Assembly (NCBI GenBank): GCA_905250115.1
Contig: CAJNOI010000017.1
Location: 819,248 to 883,247 of the forward strand
DNA length: 64,000 bases
From: Adineta steineri
Taxonomy: Eukaryota; Rotifera; Eurotatoria; Adinetida; Adinetidae
Direction: 5' to 3'
Program-made: the position numbers and the translations under genes
Shown: positions 1 through 11,467 of the stretch, one piece after another
Numbering within the stretch: position 1 is the first letter of the stretch
Layout: every line of letters starts with the position of its first letter
Notes under the pieces: model-generated
What the model saw: only the letters and a program-made list of their open reading frames with translations
Database searches by the model: none
Told to the model about the DNA's origin: nothing

Positions 1-42
1 CACAATCTTCGATAGGCAACGTTTGCATAAGCTGAAGTGTAT

Positions 43-2400
43 GATTACTATAGACGGACGATTCTTCTATGCATGACTATACATGCTAACGCATCTATGA
101 AGCATTATAAATGCGACATAACGAACGCCTATATAGACTATAGGCATTGACTAGGACCTCTGTTCATTCATAGGCTAGTCCATTCTTCCATCGACAATGT
201 ATCATTTCATTGTCGTAACAGATATATATATATATGAATACGAGGAAATAGATGAACAACAATCAGTTCAGAGATAGCACAACATTTCTTATTACAGTAT
301 TCTCCTTAATAAAACATAAACAAAACGAACTAGCAAACAGTAAGTTTCAAAGTATTGATTTGATTTATTCGAATATTTGTTTTGAATAGAAAATGTATAA
401 ACAACTAGCATTTTTTCGTAAACATGAAATAAATGAAGTGAAAAGGTTCATCAAACAACAGAATAATGCACTTGGTTATGGATCTATTACAAAATTATCT
501 CATTGTCGATCACCTACACCATGTCGTGGAGTAAGTTTAAGATTACATTAATTTTCTTTCATATTTTAATGAATGAAGACAAAGTCATAGATGTAGATAT
601 AAAGATTTAAAAAGTTGATAATGAATATGAATAATTTTTAATATCTCCAAGGAATGTGAATAGGGCAATTGTTGAAAAGTAAAATTTAGCTTCTATTCAT
701 AGTAATAATGATCTATCATTCTTGTCACAAAAGTTCATTGATTGTAGTAAGCAACAAGTATGTTTAGCATTTACCAAAACACTGAATGTCAAATAAAAGA
801 AAAATAATTGAACATGAATAATAAATTTTCTTTCTTTTATTTTAGTGTCAACAATTAATAGATTTAGGTTCGCCATGTATATATATGACACGATCCGATG
901 ATTATACTAATCTTTGGCATCCACAATGTTTTACATGTACACAATGCAAAGAATTTCTGGTTGATTTAATGTATTTTTATAACGATGGTCAACTCTATTG
1001 TGAACAACATCATGTTGATTTATATAAACCACGATACACAAATTGTGATCAAGTATGTATTTTGTTGAAGAAAAAGTTTCATACTTAATCTAATAATATT
1101 CAAGTTGAATTTGTAATAAGAGAGAACATCTTTCGTTTCATCCTATAATAAAAACATGACTTTAATGTGTGAATTGATAGTAATAAAGATCAAAATATTA
1201 AACTTTTAGGATAGATATTCTTTGATAATAACCACATAACTTTATAAATAACTCGAACGAATAATTAAGTTCTATTATTCTTACTTATGATGATCTCTTC
1301 ATATATGGTTGCATAAGAGAAAAAATAATTTTTTTTTATCTATTTAGATTATGTTTAGTTTTGAATGTATTAAAACAGACGATCCTAGTTGGAATCATTA
1401 TTTATGTTCAAATTGCAATGAGCGTTTAAATGGTGAACGTTATGTTATGCGTAACAATCAAGCATTTTGTTTAAACGGTTTTGAAACCATGTATGTAAAC
1501 TATTGTGATACATGTTGTGAACATATTGAGATCAATCAAACACATATAACTCGTGAATCTCATCAATGGCATACAACAGAAACATGTTTTTGTTGTTATA
1601 CCTGTCGTATTCCTTTAAATAATAATAACAATAATGATTTTTTACAAGATGATGGTGCATTATTTTGTTCAAATGAATGTGCATCACAAATTAATAACCA
1701 TCCAATAGACACGCAATTAATTCTACAAAATATTATTCGTCAACATCCTAAACCACCAGCATTTGTTCAACATCAAACATTATCTGATTTTATTTTGTCA
1801 AAAGAACAAAAACGTAAGATAATAAAAATTCATTCTCGCGAATCAATAAAATTTGATAACCATTTAAATTTAGGACAAAATGATCGTCATTGTGTAACAC
1901 TTGAATTACCACATTGCTCAACATCTTCATTTACATTGTTACCTTATTTTACAAATTGTTTAAGAAGTTTTCAGTCAAATGGAGTCATGTCTCTAATATC
2001 ACATCCAAAATCAATAATAACTCTACAATTTCCATGTTCAAGTTCGTTAAATGAGTTATCAAGATTTATACAAAGACATTGTGTTCATTTCGTTAATGAT
2101 GATAATCAAGATGCAAATGAAACAAATATACCTCATCAAAAAATAAAAAAAACAACAAAACTAAATAAAAAAAATAGTAAAGAAGAACGAAAAAAAGGCG
2201 GTATTTTTGGTTTGTCTCTTTTTTGTTTATATTCAAAATCTGTTCATTAAAATATATCCCACATATTCTTTATTTTAAATTTGTGTGTATTTAAAAAAAA
2301 TTGTTTTCTTTCTTTTTTGTTAAATAATAAATTATTAAAATATTAACATTGAATTAGTATTTAACGTGAACTAGTATATAAACCCAATTAGACAAATAGT
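43..2400 (+). repeat. Duplicated segment, copy 1 (complete)
   Basis: This segment carries the Prickle-like gene and its leader. It matches 22976-23765 at both ends, at positions 43-640 and about 2205-2400. The match covers the leader, a leader intron at about 340-389, the first coding exon, and the 3' end of the last exon with its tail. The middle (about 641-2204) has no counterpart in the other copy. By eye roughly nine bases in ten agree. Outside these limits the two neighbourhoods differ. Confidence 0.85.
393..2250 (+). CDS. PRICKLE: Prickle-like LIM domain protein
   Basis: Three exons (393-530, 846-1052, 1348-2250) with GT..AG introns give 415 residues in frame. Residues 5-35 resemble the end of a PET domain. 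Three LIM domains follow. LIM1 opens at the CRGC across the first junction and contains FLVDLMYFYNDGQLYCEQHH. LIM3 contains YCDTC and HQWHTTETCFCC, both very close to animal Prickle proteins, which act in planar cell polarity at the membrane. LIM2 has lost its first zinc cysteine: family RC..C is RYTNC here. The tail is basic, and the usual C-terminal prenylation motif is absent. The PET domain is only partly present, so a further upstream exon cannot be excluded. A leader intron at about 340-389 precedes the start. Testin is the alternative family, but the LIM3 wording favours Prickle. Confidence 0.8.
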
Positions 2401-2680
2401 AACAAACGCATTTTTTTATTAACTGACATGAACATGCAAAAATATAATTAATTGGTATATTACAAAAATAAATCAAAACATGTATTAGAAATCAATGTCA
2501 ATAAATAGTTCTGTTTCATACACAAACTATTATATGATTAATTACGTCTACCATGAATCGGAATCAAAGCATTTATATTTAAATATAATTTATAATTATG
2601 AACAGAAATAGGAAAAAATTATCGTTAATAAAAAATCAATATTATTTTATTCTAGATAGATCTTTGCATCTAAAAAAATA

Positions 2681-3117
2681 ATGTATAATAATTTTTCAGT
2701 AGATAATATTTTTTTAATTTTATCAAATGTTCGTCTTATTGTGAAATTTTATATCAGGCCATTACTTGTTTTAACACAACGGCGTCTTATACGAGCAAGT
2801 ACAAATAATTATTTAACAGTACTAGCTGTATCTCATTCATGCTATTTAGTATTTGTCCTTTAGCTGTTGCAAGACCAATTTATGCTAAACATACATGTTC
2901 AGTACGACGATCACGTCATTTAATATGTACATTAACAACATATTCTGAAAGAAAAGTTACATGTAATATGAATAATATTGAAAATAAGAATTAATTTAGC
3001 TAAACAAAAAAAATATCTTCAAACATTTCATCGTTTATATTTATTATTTATTTATATTGTTATTGTATGGATACCTCTAATTTTACTTTGTATATGTAAT
3101 TCAATTCTTATATATTT
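2681..3117 (+). pseudogene. Broken rhodopsin-type GPCR fragment
   Basis: The reading TVLAVSH...YLVF, then after a frame change LAVARPIYAKHTCSVRRSRH, matches TM3, the post-TM3 loop and the start of TM4 of a peptide-type class A receptor. A third open piece (2999-3117) reads FIYIVIVWIPLILLCICNSI, a typical TM5 with its proline and asparagine. These pieces lie in different frames with stops between them. No TM1-2 or TM6-7 is visible. The TM5 reading runs straight into the inverted-repeat element at 3118, so an insertion at the end of TM5 is one of the lesions. I infer a dead remnant of a FMRFamide- or peptide-receptor-like gene; the subfamily is a guess. Confidence 0.65.
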
Positions 3118-3295
3118 GTCTTTAGAATATCCTAAAAATTTCACATAAAAACAATGCTCCTTTTTCGAGATATTCAGTTTTCAAAAAATAGTTGCTTGTC
3201 ACAAGCATTTTACTAGGTTTTTGTTTAGTCGAGAACCCAATATCTCGTCAAAGGAATATCTTTTTTGTATGAAATTTTTAGGATATTCTAAAGAC
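3118..3295. mobile_element. MITE with 26-bp perfect terminal inverted repeats
   Basis: The left end (3118-3143, starting GTCTTTAGAATATCC) is the exact reverse complement of 3270-3295. Inner sequence is also partly palindromic: CGAGATATT occurs on both arms. Length is 178 bp with no coding capacity, which is the structure of a miniature inverted-repeat transposable element. I see no convincing target-site duplication, so the superfamily is not assigned. Confidence 0.7.
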
Positions 3296-5396
3296 TAATA
3301 TAGCTATCTATGATCAAATTTTTAGGTCGAAACTCCGTTATTTGATCTTTCGGTACAGACTTAAAAACCACTAGGAAATTCATCAAACCGATCATAACTC
3401 AAGGTATAAGTTGAGTGGACACTTTGGATACTTCCCTCGTTAGTCCTCTGCTCAACATTGAGAGAAAAGTTATTCAGAAATAGCAATATCTTCAATAAAA
3501 ACAACACTTGTTTTCCATCTAAGTGCCGTCGCTTGAATAACTACAAGTATGTTGTTGCGTTTCATACATTAAACTTCTATTTTTATAACAAAAAACGTTT
3601 TTACTACTGAGAGCATTATAGTTTATTTTTGCAGTTAGAAAAGAGCGTGGAGGAGAAAATATTGCTGGATGTGGGTGAGTCAATAGAAAGATAATATGAT
3701 ATCCACCCCACGCCTTTCACGAAATACAAAATATGCCATTTATTGTGGTCCACTCGTTGTTAATGCATAGTTCCTTTTCTTATCTCATAATATTGTCTTC
3801 AATTATCTGAGTAGTACAAAGAACATCCTAGTAGACCTTTTCTTGCTCAATGAGATTTTTTATCATTTCATATTAACAAGAACAATGCAAATAAGTAGCA
3901 CGATGCTATGTAATCAAATGCGTCACGTTTTAGAAGATTATAAAATAACTAGTTTGTCTTTTTCTGCTCTTGCATGTTCTCCTTTATTATTAATGCTACT
4001 CTCTTTCCTATTTTTATGTTAAATAGATAAATGTCCTTTTTCTATTTTGTCTCTTACATATAGATGAGTGTTTTTCTGCAAGATTAGAGATAGATGTATT
4101 TCATACGCTCAGATTATCTTTTGTGCCATAGTCACTGTTTTTTGGTATTTATTATTATAAACACATTTTCTTTTCTCATCTATTAACATCACGGAAGCAA
4201 TCTCAATTACCATTGATCAAATTTAAGGTGAGTGAACTTTATAGCTGTTCTATTCTTATGCTATTACTTTTAAATAAATCATACTGATCATAACATCTTC
4301 GGATATTGATTGAGAAGTGGCACACAATTTCTCGTTTTGGTACTCGCGATAATTAATATATTATTATAACGAGAAATTTTATGAAATTTATAAAATAATA
4401 TGTATTACTATCAATACAATGCGAAAATATCGATGTTTTCTTTTTATTCTGAATCAGTTTTTTCCGAACTACGTGATACTGTTGTTGTGAATTAAAACAT
4501 TTTGGTTTCTGCTTATGAGACCGGAATTATTTATATTATATAGAGCTGTAATCAGAATAAACAGCTGTTCAATCAATACATCTTTTGGTCTGTCACATAT
4601 TCTATAATTAGTTTGAATTCGAATTTATTTTACACTTTTCTGGTAAGGTTTGTGAAAATGAGTACTCTCTTTTGATAAGATTAATAAGATTTCATATAAA
4701 AGAATCAGTTCTCTGTGACTAATAACAGTTATAAATTTATTTCACATAGAATTAATCGCTTGAATAAGCACTTTTTCTTTTCAATAATTTAATAACAACC
4801 ATTAAAATGCTTCTAATGTCTTCTTTCATAAATTTTGCACTCACGTTGCTAAGCACTTATCATAATAATAAACATTATTTTTATTTCAAATTGTTGATGG
4901 TTATTGGACAACCATGTTGAGGATTATCCTCCAAGGATTTTCATTCATTTAAGCATCGATGAATTCATTGAGTATCTGTATAATACAAAACTACATTTTA
5001 TCCATAAGCAGCAGTTAATTCAGCATACATTTTTGTATCTATTAAACCCAGTGATAAATGAGTTTTGTATAAATGAGCATATATGGTATTTTTTTATTAG
5101 AAAACAGAGGTAACTAAAAAAATCGACTAGGAACTTCCCACAACAGGTTTCGCTCTACCCTATGTAACAGTACCGTTCGGGTAGTTTGTTTACGCATCTC
5201 ACCTTTAAATGTTATGAAACCAACGATTGCATGTGATCCATGTTCTGAGAAGTAAATCATTCTCGCATGATCTAACCTTTTATCCTTCCTCTGATCTTCT
5301 CTCATGCGACGCATATAAAGACACAATCATTTCAAGTAAAAACTATATATGCAATTAATGATTATATTTTATAGTTCACTACTATTCGAATGCAAA
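3296..5396. other. Gene-poor AT-rich stretch
   Basis: No gene is supported here. There is a G-rich/C-rich telomere-like pair (about 3666-3714). Two short open frames at 4904-5113 and 5114-5326 (minus) show no recognisable domain. The second is slightly GC-richer than its surroundings and could be an old coding remnant. Confidence 0.5.
3666..3715. repeat. Telomere-like G-rich/C-rich pair
   Basis: GGATGTGGGTGAG is followed about 25 bp later by ATCCACCCCACGCC. The two are imperfect reverse complements placed head to head. It is one of about a dozen such patches in the window. Confidence 0.5.
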
Positions 5397-6738
5397 ATGT
5401 CGTCACCAAATACAAGCACTGCAAGCGTCGATATTGATGCTATCGAGGCTGTCAAATACAATACAATTCTGTTTGTTGAAGTCTGGAGCTTTGTAACATT
5501 TTTCCTTGGTACAGTTGGTCATATCTTAAGTATATATGTGTTTACACGCCGCTCACTTCGATCAAATGCATGTTCACAATATTTTTTGGCGTCAGCAGTG
5601 GCCGGTTTGGGTGTTGTCTATATTAATATACCTTTACGTTTTCTTCAATCTGTGTTCAATATTGATGTTTTTGCAAGCTCAGATGTAATGTGTAGAATTT
5701 TAAATTGGCTTTTAAATTGGATAAAGTAAGAAAAAAGCTTGTATAAACTACAAATGAATATTTTCTGTCTTGTTTTAGAGCCACACCACTATGGATCGTT
5801 GTACTTGCTTGTGCCGATAGGTTAGTATGATAATCCATTAATTAAGATAGTTCTAGAGTCGAATCTCTGCATATAGTTATAGTTGAAACTATTTTCTGGC
5901 TTAAGAAAGAGTAAAATAACACTTTTCCAACTTTAGTTAGGGGTTTCTTGAGTCTGAGAATCAAAATCGTATTTTTTTGTTTCATATATTACCATTGTTT
6001 TGTTTAAAAAATAATTTCAGTAGAATTTAATGAACACTATTGGTCAGGCAGGTTAAGCATTGATTTTACTTGAAACGATTACAAAATTCATGTATCTTAC
6101 ATAGGTTTCTGAGAAGTTCATCTTCTGTTACTACTCGCGGATGGAGTAGTACTCGTGTTGTTATTCCTGCCACTTCGATTATGATTTTTCTTGTTGGTCT
6201 GTCTTACATATATCTGCTCATCTATTCACGTGGAATCGCAGGACCAGCCTGTATTATACTTCCAGGAATTTACAGAGTATTTAATAACATTTTTAATTTA
6301 ATCGTTTTTGTTATGGGTCCATCTGGCAGCATGTTGACTTTTGGGTTACTTACCATACGGAACATTCGTCAAACTGTGAAACGAGTCGTACCTAATAATA
6401 TTCCTATTCAAGCTCAACCTCAAACTCAAAACAAACCGCAACAAGGTCAAAAGGCAACAGATCGACAACTGATACAAATGATGCTCATACAATGTACATT
6501 TTTCATTCTAACATCAAGTCCAAATGTGGTCTATTTCTTTTATTCTACGGCAATATCTGATGGGGTTGTGAGTGCTCTCCAAGCAGCCAGACTCAACATG
6601 TTTATGTCCATGGCCAATTATGTAGCTCTTACAGGTCCTTGCATGAGTTTCTATATATTTACATTATCAAGCCAATTGTTCCGTCGTGAACTTATACTTT
6701 TGTTCCGGCGCCTGTGGCGAACAGTGCAAAGAAATTGA
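5397..6738 (+). CDS. Rhodopsin-like GPCR
   Basis: Three exons (5397-5725, 5779-5820, 6105-6738) join in frame to 334 residues. Hydrophobic segments fit seven helices. TM1 has GTVGHILSIYVF, a rendering of the GN..V signature. TM3 ends in ACADRFLRSSSSVTTRGWSS, which replaces the usual DRY and is typical, as I recall, of a rotifer-expanded receptor group. TM5 has VFNNIFNLIVFVMGPSGSML. A Gln/Pro-rich third cytoplasmic loop precedes TM6 (LIQMMLIQCTFFILTSSPN) and TM7 (VALTGPCMSFYIFTLSS). The protein is expected at the plasma membrane. The ligand is unknown, probably a peptide. The 284-bp middle intron is longer than usual here. The ATG at 5397 is preferred to the in-frame one at 5349 because the extra residues are hydrophobic and unlike an extracellular N-terminus. 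Confidence 0.75.
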
Positions 6739-6978
6739 GGTGGCCACAACTAATCAAACACCAAACAATTATCCGATTTTGTTGTTATAAACAGATAAAC
6801 AAAGATGAAACAGCCATACATTTCTACACTTCTTTGTATCACTTTTTACTTCTAACGAACAAAGTTCACTTGTTATTTCTATATAAATAGTGTTATTATA
6901 TGTTGTTGTCACAGACTTATTGGTCTTCGCAACAATTGCTCTTTTTCAATTAGAGATATGCAGGACACTGGTTTTTTC

Positions 6979-7060
6979 GGGTGTGGGTGAGTGTATGGGT
7001 GCCAGTGTGGGCATGAGTGCCTTTGCGAATAGACGAAAGAAGAGACATCCACACCCACCG
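6979..7060. repeat. Telomere-like G-rich/C-rich pair
   Basis: GGGTGTGGGTGAGTGTATGG and further G-rich sequence are followed by CATCCACACCCACCG at about 7046-7060. The order is G-rich then C-rich on the plus strand. The spacer includes GAATAGACGAAAGAAGAG. Confidence 0.6.
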
Positions 7061-7898
7061 TCAAGACAGGGTATGACTAAAGTCAGAGTATTGGTGAGGA
7101 TGTGTGTACAGGTACATTAAAGATATATTATATATTTACATCCTCAATTTCATGTCCCTCAAATGTTGTGTCTACTAACATATTTCGATAATCTGACTAT
7201 CGAAAATTACATTTAGATGAACAACAAAACTCCCTCTATCTCATCAGATTTTTTTTGTTTTTCGAAGAGGTTCGTCTTGCAATAATATGAATACAGTCTC
7301 GTATTAACAATGTTTAATTACACAGAACTTAAATCCAATTTATTTCATGCATTCTTTTTCTCTTTCTTCTCATTAATATTTTTTGTTTGTTGTTGATCTT
7401 GAATGTCTGTTTTTCAATCTTTGCACGTTCTTTCACAATAAAATGTGTAGATGAAAAAAGAGAATTATTCTCTTTTTTTTCATCTTTACATTTAAATCAT
7501 TGGAAAAAAGAAAATGTGTCCAAGTTCCGTTAGTTCTGAACTCTTAAGGGTTTCTGAACTTCTAAACCAACTGGAATCGACGGGACTCAAGGAATATAAC
7601 AGGTTGTAGATGTGCATATGAGTAAGATATTCTCATCCACATCCACACCGTCTCGATGAATACTCTGCATTCCCTCGACTCTCAGCTTTCATAAACTCAG
7701 AGCATGCTTACACTTCCTTAGGATCTCTACGACATCTACGTTCGACACTCTCGATTCTCATCGAAATTTCTTTAATTTTAAAAGCTTCCTTATGTCTTAG
7801 GTCCTTCAGCTTCATGACTTTTTGATATTCTTACAGCTCACACAAACCAGTTACTTGTTCACTTTAGTGAATTCTGTCAAATCAGTGAGATTCTTGAT

Positions 7899-8026
7899 GA
7901 CGTGGGCGTGGTTGTTAGTGAGGGTATGGGTGGGCTACGTGATGTTAGACACCTACATTCATATCCTCGCCTACATCCACACCTAAACCCACACCCTCAT
8001 CGACATCAATACTCACACCCACACCC
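7899..8026. repeat. Telomere-like G-rich/C-rich pair beside CCT2
   Basis: G-rich GTGGGCGTGG...GGGTATGGGTGGG is followed by several C-rich motifs (CCACACC, CCCACACCC) ending at about 8026. The C-rich side directly precedes the truncated CCT2 exon. Confidence 0.65.
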
Positions 8027-8052
8027 TTTTTATAAAAAAATATCTTTATTTA

Positions 8053-8371
8053 CCAATAATTATTGCTGGCAATGTAGGTTATGATAGTGCAGAATTAGTT
8101 GCTAATCTTCGTGCTACTCATACAGCAGAAAAATCAACATATGGTCTTGGTAAGAGTTTTTTCTAATCGATGATGGGTTTTTTTTCTATAGTAAATGTTT
8201 TTGTTAGATATGGACAAAGGTGTCACTGCCGATATGGTTGATCTTGGCATTGTTAAATCCTATCATCTTAAACGTCAAGTTGTTAGTAGTGCAGCTGAAA
8301 TGGTATTACGTATTGATAATATTACTCGAGCTCCACCCCGCCAACGCCAACGTGACACGCGTAATCATTAA
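8053..8371 (+). pseudogene. CCT2: 3' fragment of CCT2 (TCP-1 beta chaperonin subunit)
   Basis: Two exons (8053-8149, 8208-8371) encode the C-terminal part of the cytosolic chaperonin beta subunit. PIIIAGNVGYDSAELVANLR matches the family segment IPTIIADNAGYDSADLVAQL. GLDMDKG, then SYHLKRQVVSSAAE...VLRIDNI, follow as in CCT2. About 80 residues of a protein of some 530 remain. Nothing upstream is coding: 27 bases of AT-rich DNA separate the first recognisable codon from C-rich telomere-like repeat. Compared with the family, three residues are missing in the SAAEAAEVILR region. The fragment cannot make a chaperonin subunit, so I treat it as a truncated copy. The intron and reading frame are still clean, which suggests the break is recent. 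Confidence 0.8.
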
Positions 8372-9900
8372 ATAATTTCAAAAAAATATATAAGAAAAAC
8401 TCATTAGAGCACTTCGAACATTTTTTGTTTGATTTTTTTTAATATGATTTCTTAGAGAACTTTTTTTCATTTAAGACCGACATGAATTACAGTGTGATTG
8501 TTACGTTGTTTGACTCTTGTTGATATTTTTCTTGTTATCAAAAATGCAAAAGAAAATTTAACCAAATCAAAAATTATTTTGTCATTGAAATATGGAAACA
8601 AAAGATAATCTTTACATCGATTGCCACGTAGGCGATTTATCATGCTTATCAACAGGGAAATTATAAAAGCTGAATGTTCTTTACTCCTACTTATGAAAGT
8701 AATATATATAGGACAATTATTTTAGGTACGCTAGTATTTCTGATTTTATTATTCAAATACAAGTAAGTCAAAGTAAGACTAAAAAAATAATTTGAATTCT
8801 ACGGTCTCACTGGAATCACAGATATATTTGTGTAAGCTCTTAAATTTTCTACTCTCTAGCCGAGACTGCTATTCACCTATATTAATTTGTCTACTTGACT
8901 TTATTTCTAATCGAATAGAATTTGAAGATAAAAACTTTCAATCGATTAAATAGTTCATTTCCTCTAGTGGTCTACTTTTTATTCGACGATTCATTAATTT
9001 TTCTTAAATGATTTGCCATGAGCGTTTTTCTTCCATAGAGGGTGTGGGTGTTCATGTAGTATTAACAATTATTACTAATTACGTACATTTTGAAGGAAAA
9101 TAATACCTATAATTACTCACCTATGTTTTTATTTTTCCTATGAGTATCTTTATTAATAATATTAAGGATTTTTTAGTAAAAATCAATTATTTTCCGTATA
9201 CAAATTTTATAAAAACACATTATGAGAATTATTATTTATATGCATACGCCTATTTTTTTTTTGACAGTTAAAAGTACAAATTTATGATTATGAGATTACA
9301 TTGGTTAAATGAATATTCTATTTTTCATCGTTTATTATAATCTATTGTTGAGATAAACACAAAAAGTATTTTATTAATCATAATCATGCCCCTGTTCATC
9401 TGCCAACGTAAAATGCATCACAGCACAGTTAACACAAAAACAAAACAAGTACTCTACTGATTAGTTCCTATAGTAGATAGATTTTTTGTTTATGTCTCCG
9501 AGCTATACTATCATTTAAAGCATTAGATAAAAATGTTTTAGTTATTTCTCTTATTAATACATTAATAACTATATCGAGTAAATTTTTATACGATTTCTTC
9601 TATTTATTTGAAAGACAACGATTGTAATTTTAAATCTAATATTAGATATTTTATTGAATTGTAACATTTTGAAATAAATAATTTATCATATTCATTTATA
9701 TTTTAGATAATAATCATGTAATATTATTTATTTATACGTGTACGAGATCTGATCAATATAAATAAAAAAAATCTAGAATTATTCATATGTCTCTAGAGAA
9801 TTTTACCTTTTGTTTTTACTACTAACTTTAAACATTTTTTTTCTTTTTCTGATCTTTCACCATAATAGAACTGACAACATCATTCAACAGTACAACGATT
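8372..9900. other. AT-rich intergenic DNA
   Basis: I see no gene. One isolated G-rich patch AGGGTGTGGGTG lies at about 9039-9050. The rest is simple AT-rich sequence with homopolymer runs. Confidence 0.5.
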
Positions 9901-10709
9901 ATGACGAAGTCTATTTCATCATTACTTATTATCCTTATCTTCTTTTTCCTAACAACTGTTATTGAAGTAACTCCTGATTCACATTTTGTTCGACCATATC
10001 CTAAAGGTTTTCAATCACATTGGTTAACTAATTCTAATGATTTATTAAAATGATGGTTTGATCATAAACGAGTGATTGGTTCAAATAGAAATCGTGCTGC
10101 ATCATCATTATTCAATGTTCTACATCCCGTTATTCCATTTAAAGGTTAAATATGATCACTATTATATTCTTCTTGAATCTATTGTTTATTTTTATTTAGA
10201 ATCTATTGATCCATCGGAACCATTTCAATGTCCTCAAAGTCAACAATATATTGCTCTCCAATTTATTTGTCATGGTCATCCAGGTGATTGTCCTGATAGC
10301 CTTGATGAAAATGAAGAAGCATGTATTGCAGCTAAACGTCTAGCAAAGGAAAATATTGAAAAATTTCTTCATGCTGCATATACATTTCTGTTTGGCGAAA
10401 AACTTTCGAGGGTGTGGGTGATGAAAATAAAATATTTTGGTTTGATATATTAGCATCAGCATTTTCTGGTGAGACTTCTTTCTTATTTTTGCTAATAAAA
10501 GATAGTTATTTTTTTTAGTGTCGAAAAATATTCATAGTTTTACTGAGAAAACATTTATGTCATCGGGTGATCTTGCACATTTTCGAAATATTTTTCAATT
10601 AATTCATGATGGTCGATTAGAAGATATTCCTTTGTTTGCACAAGAAGCTGTTAATCAAGGTCTTGCAGCCTTAGTTGAAAAGCTCGATGATTCGGGATTT
10701 ATGGATTAA
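9901..10709 (+). pseudogene. Prohormone-4-like neuropeptide precursor, broken
   Basis: Three exons (9901-10144, 10200-10468, 10519-10709) resemble the arthropod prohormone-4 family, secreted precursors with an LDL-receptor class A motif. The first exon has a signal peptide (SLLIILIFFFLTTVIEV) and ends in SSLFNVLHPVIPF. The second has PFQCPQSQQYIALQFICHG, then CPDSLDENEEAC and AAKR. The third ends in ALVEKLDDSGFMD, like the family C-terminus. Two lesions break it. A TGA at 10051-10053 follows LLK, where CGA (Arg) is a likely ancestor. A G-rich AGGGTGTGGGTG patch at 10409-10420 shifts the frame between FGEKLS and GDENKIFWFDILASAFS. Homology resumes cleanly after the patch, so the insertion is the direct cause of the frameshift. 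An intact copy elsewhere in the genome is likely. Confidence 0.7.
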
Positions 10710-10984
10710 TTAATAAAAATATAAAGAAAAAGGATAAATTTTGTTCATATGATTTTTGAAAATTGATAAATAAATCAGAGCGTTATGAACGTTTCCTCTT
10801 TTAGAATTATCAGTATGTCATTTATAACAAATAAAATATTTGAACTATTGAAGTTTTATTTTAATTCAGATGTATAGAAAAATTCAATTGCATTATTAAA
10901 CCATTTTCATTTTCAAACTAGATCAGTTTTTATTTTAAAAGCTTATATATCGTCATAAAAAAAGTTCTCATAATAATATTACAG

Positions 10985-11467
10985 CTAAAACACTATATCA
11001 AAAATCCATTTAATTATTTTCATCATAATTAGTCTATTTTTTGTCTCTATTTTGTGTTCTTTCTTTTTGTTTTTCTTATCATATCTTGTTCTTTGTAAAT
11101 CTCGATGATTTACTTCTACATTATACGTTACTTTTAACAATTCAGTCGGTCGTTCAATAACGGCTACTGATCAATGTTGACCTTGTTCACATGTAACTGC
11201 TAGTTTTATTAAATTTTTCTTTTGATTATGAATGAAACTTGATAGTTGTTCCGTAATCATTTTAATTATATCTTCATATTTCACAAAATTTAATAATTGA
11301 CTTTGTATTCGTTTATGTCGTCCATCGTATTGTTGATAGTTTTCAACATTAATTGTTGGGAAATGACGTATTGAATACAATAAATCAATATTTTGTGGAA
11401 CACCAAATGAATGACCAAATGAAATTAATTCAATAGTAATATCTTCAGCTTCAACCATTAATATCAA
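10985..11467 (-). pseudogene. Standalone RapZ C-terminal-domain protein with in-frame stop
   Basis: The minus strand reads ITIELISFGHSFGVPQNIDL, then IRHFP, then LIKLAVTCEQGQH. After a TGA (11171-11173) the same frame goes on with SVAVIERPTELLKVTYNVEV and NHRDL. This is the RapZ C-terminal domain pattern (SFG...G.P..AD, CTGG.HRSV..AE.L, HRDL). RapZ is a bacterial RNase adaptor, and standalone copies of its C-terminal domain occur in some eukaryotes. The stop replaces the arginine of the conserved HRSV motif, most simply by CGA to TGA. The frame stays open to 10985. No N-terminal P-loop domain is seen. I treat it as a recent pseudogene; stop-codon readthrough is an unlikely alternative. The family call rests on motif memory. 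Confidence 0.6.

Larger units (their letters stand above)
6739..8026. other. Intergenic with telomere-like patches
   Basis: No gene is supported. The stretch holds two sets of TGTGGG-type patches: G-rich at 6979-7010 and C-rich at 7048-7060; G-rich at 7899-7935 and C-rich at 7971-8026. Open frames across them (for example 6890-7120 and 7902-8084) are made of the repeat itself and are not credible proteins. Confidence 0.6.

Noticed and set aside
5114..5326. Minus-strand 70-residue open frame (HARMIYFSEHGSHAIVGFIT)
   Set aside because: The wording looks protein-like, but there is no recognisable family, start context or partner exon, so I did not call a gene.
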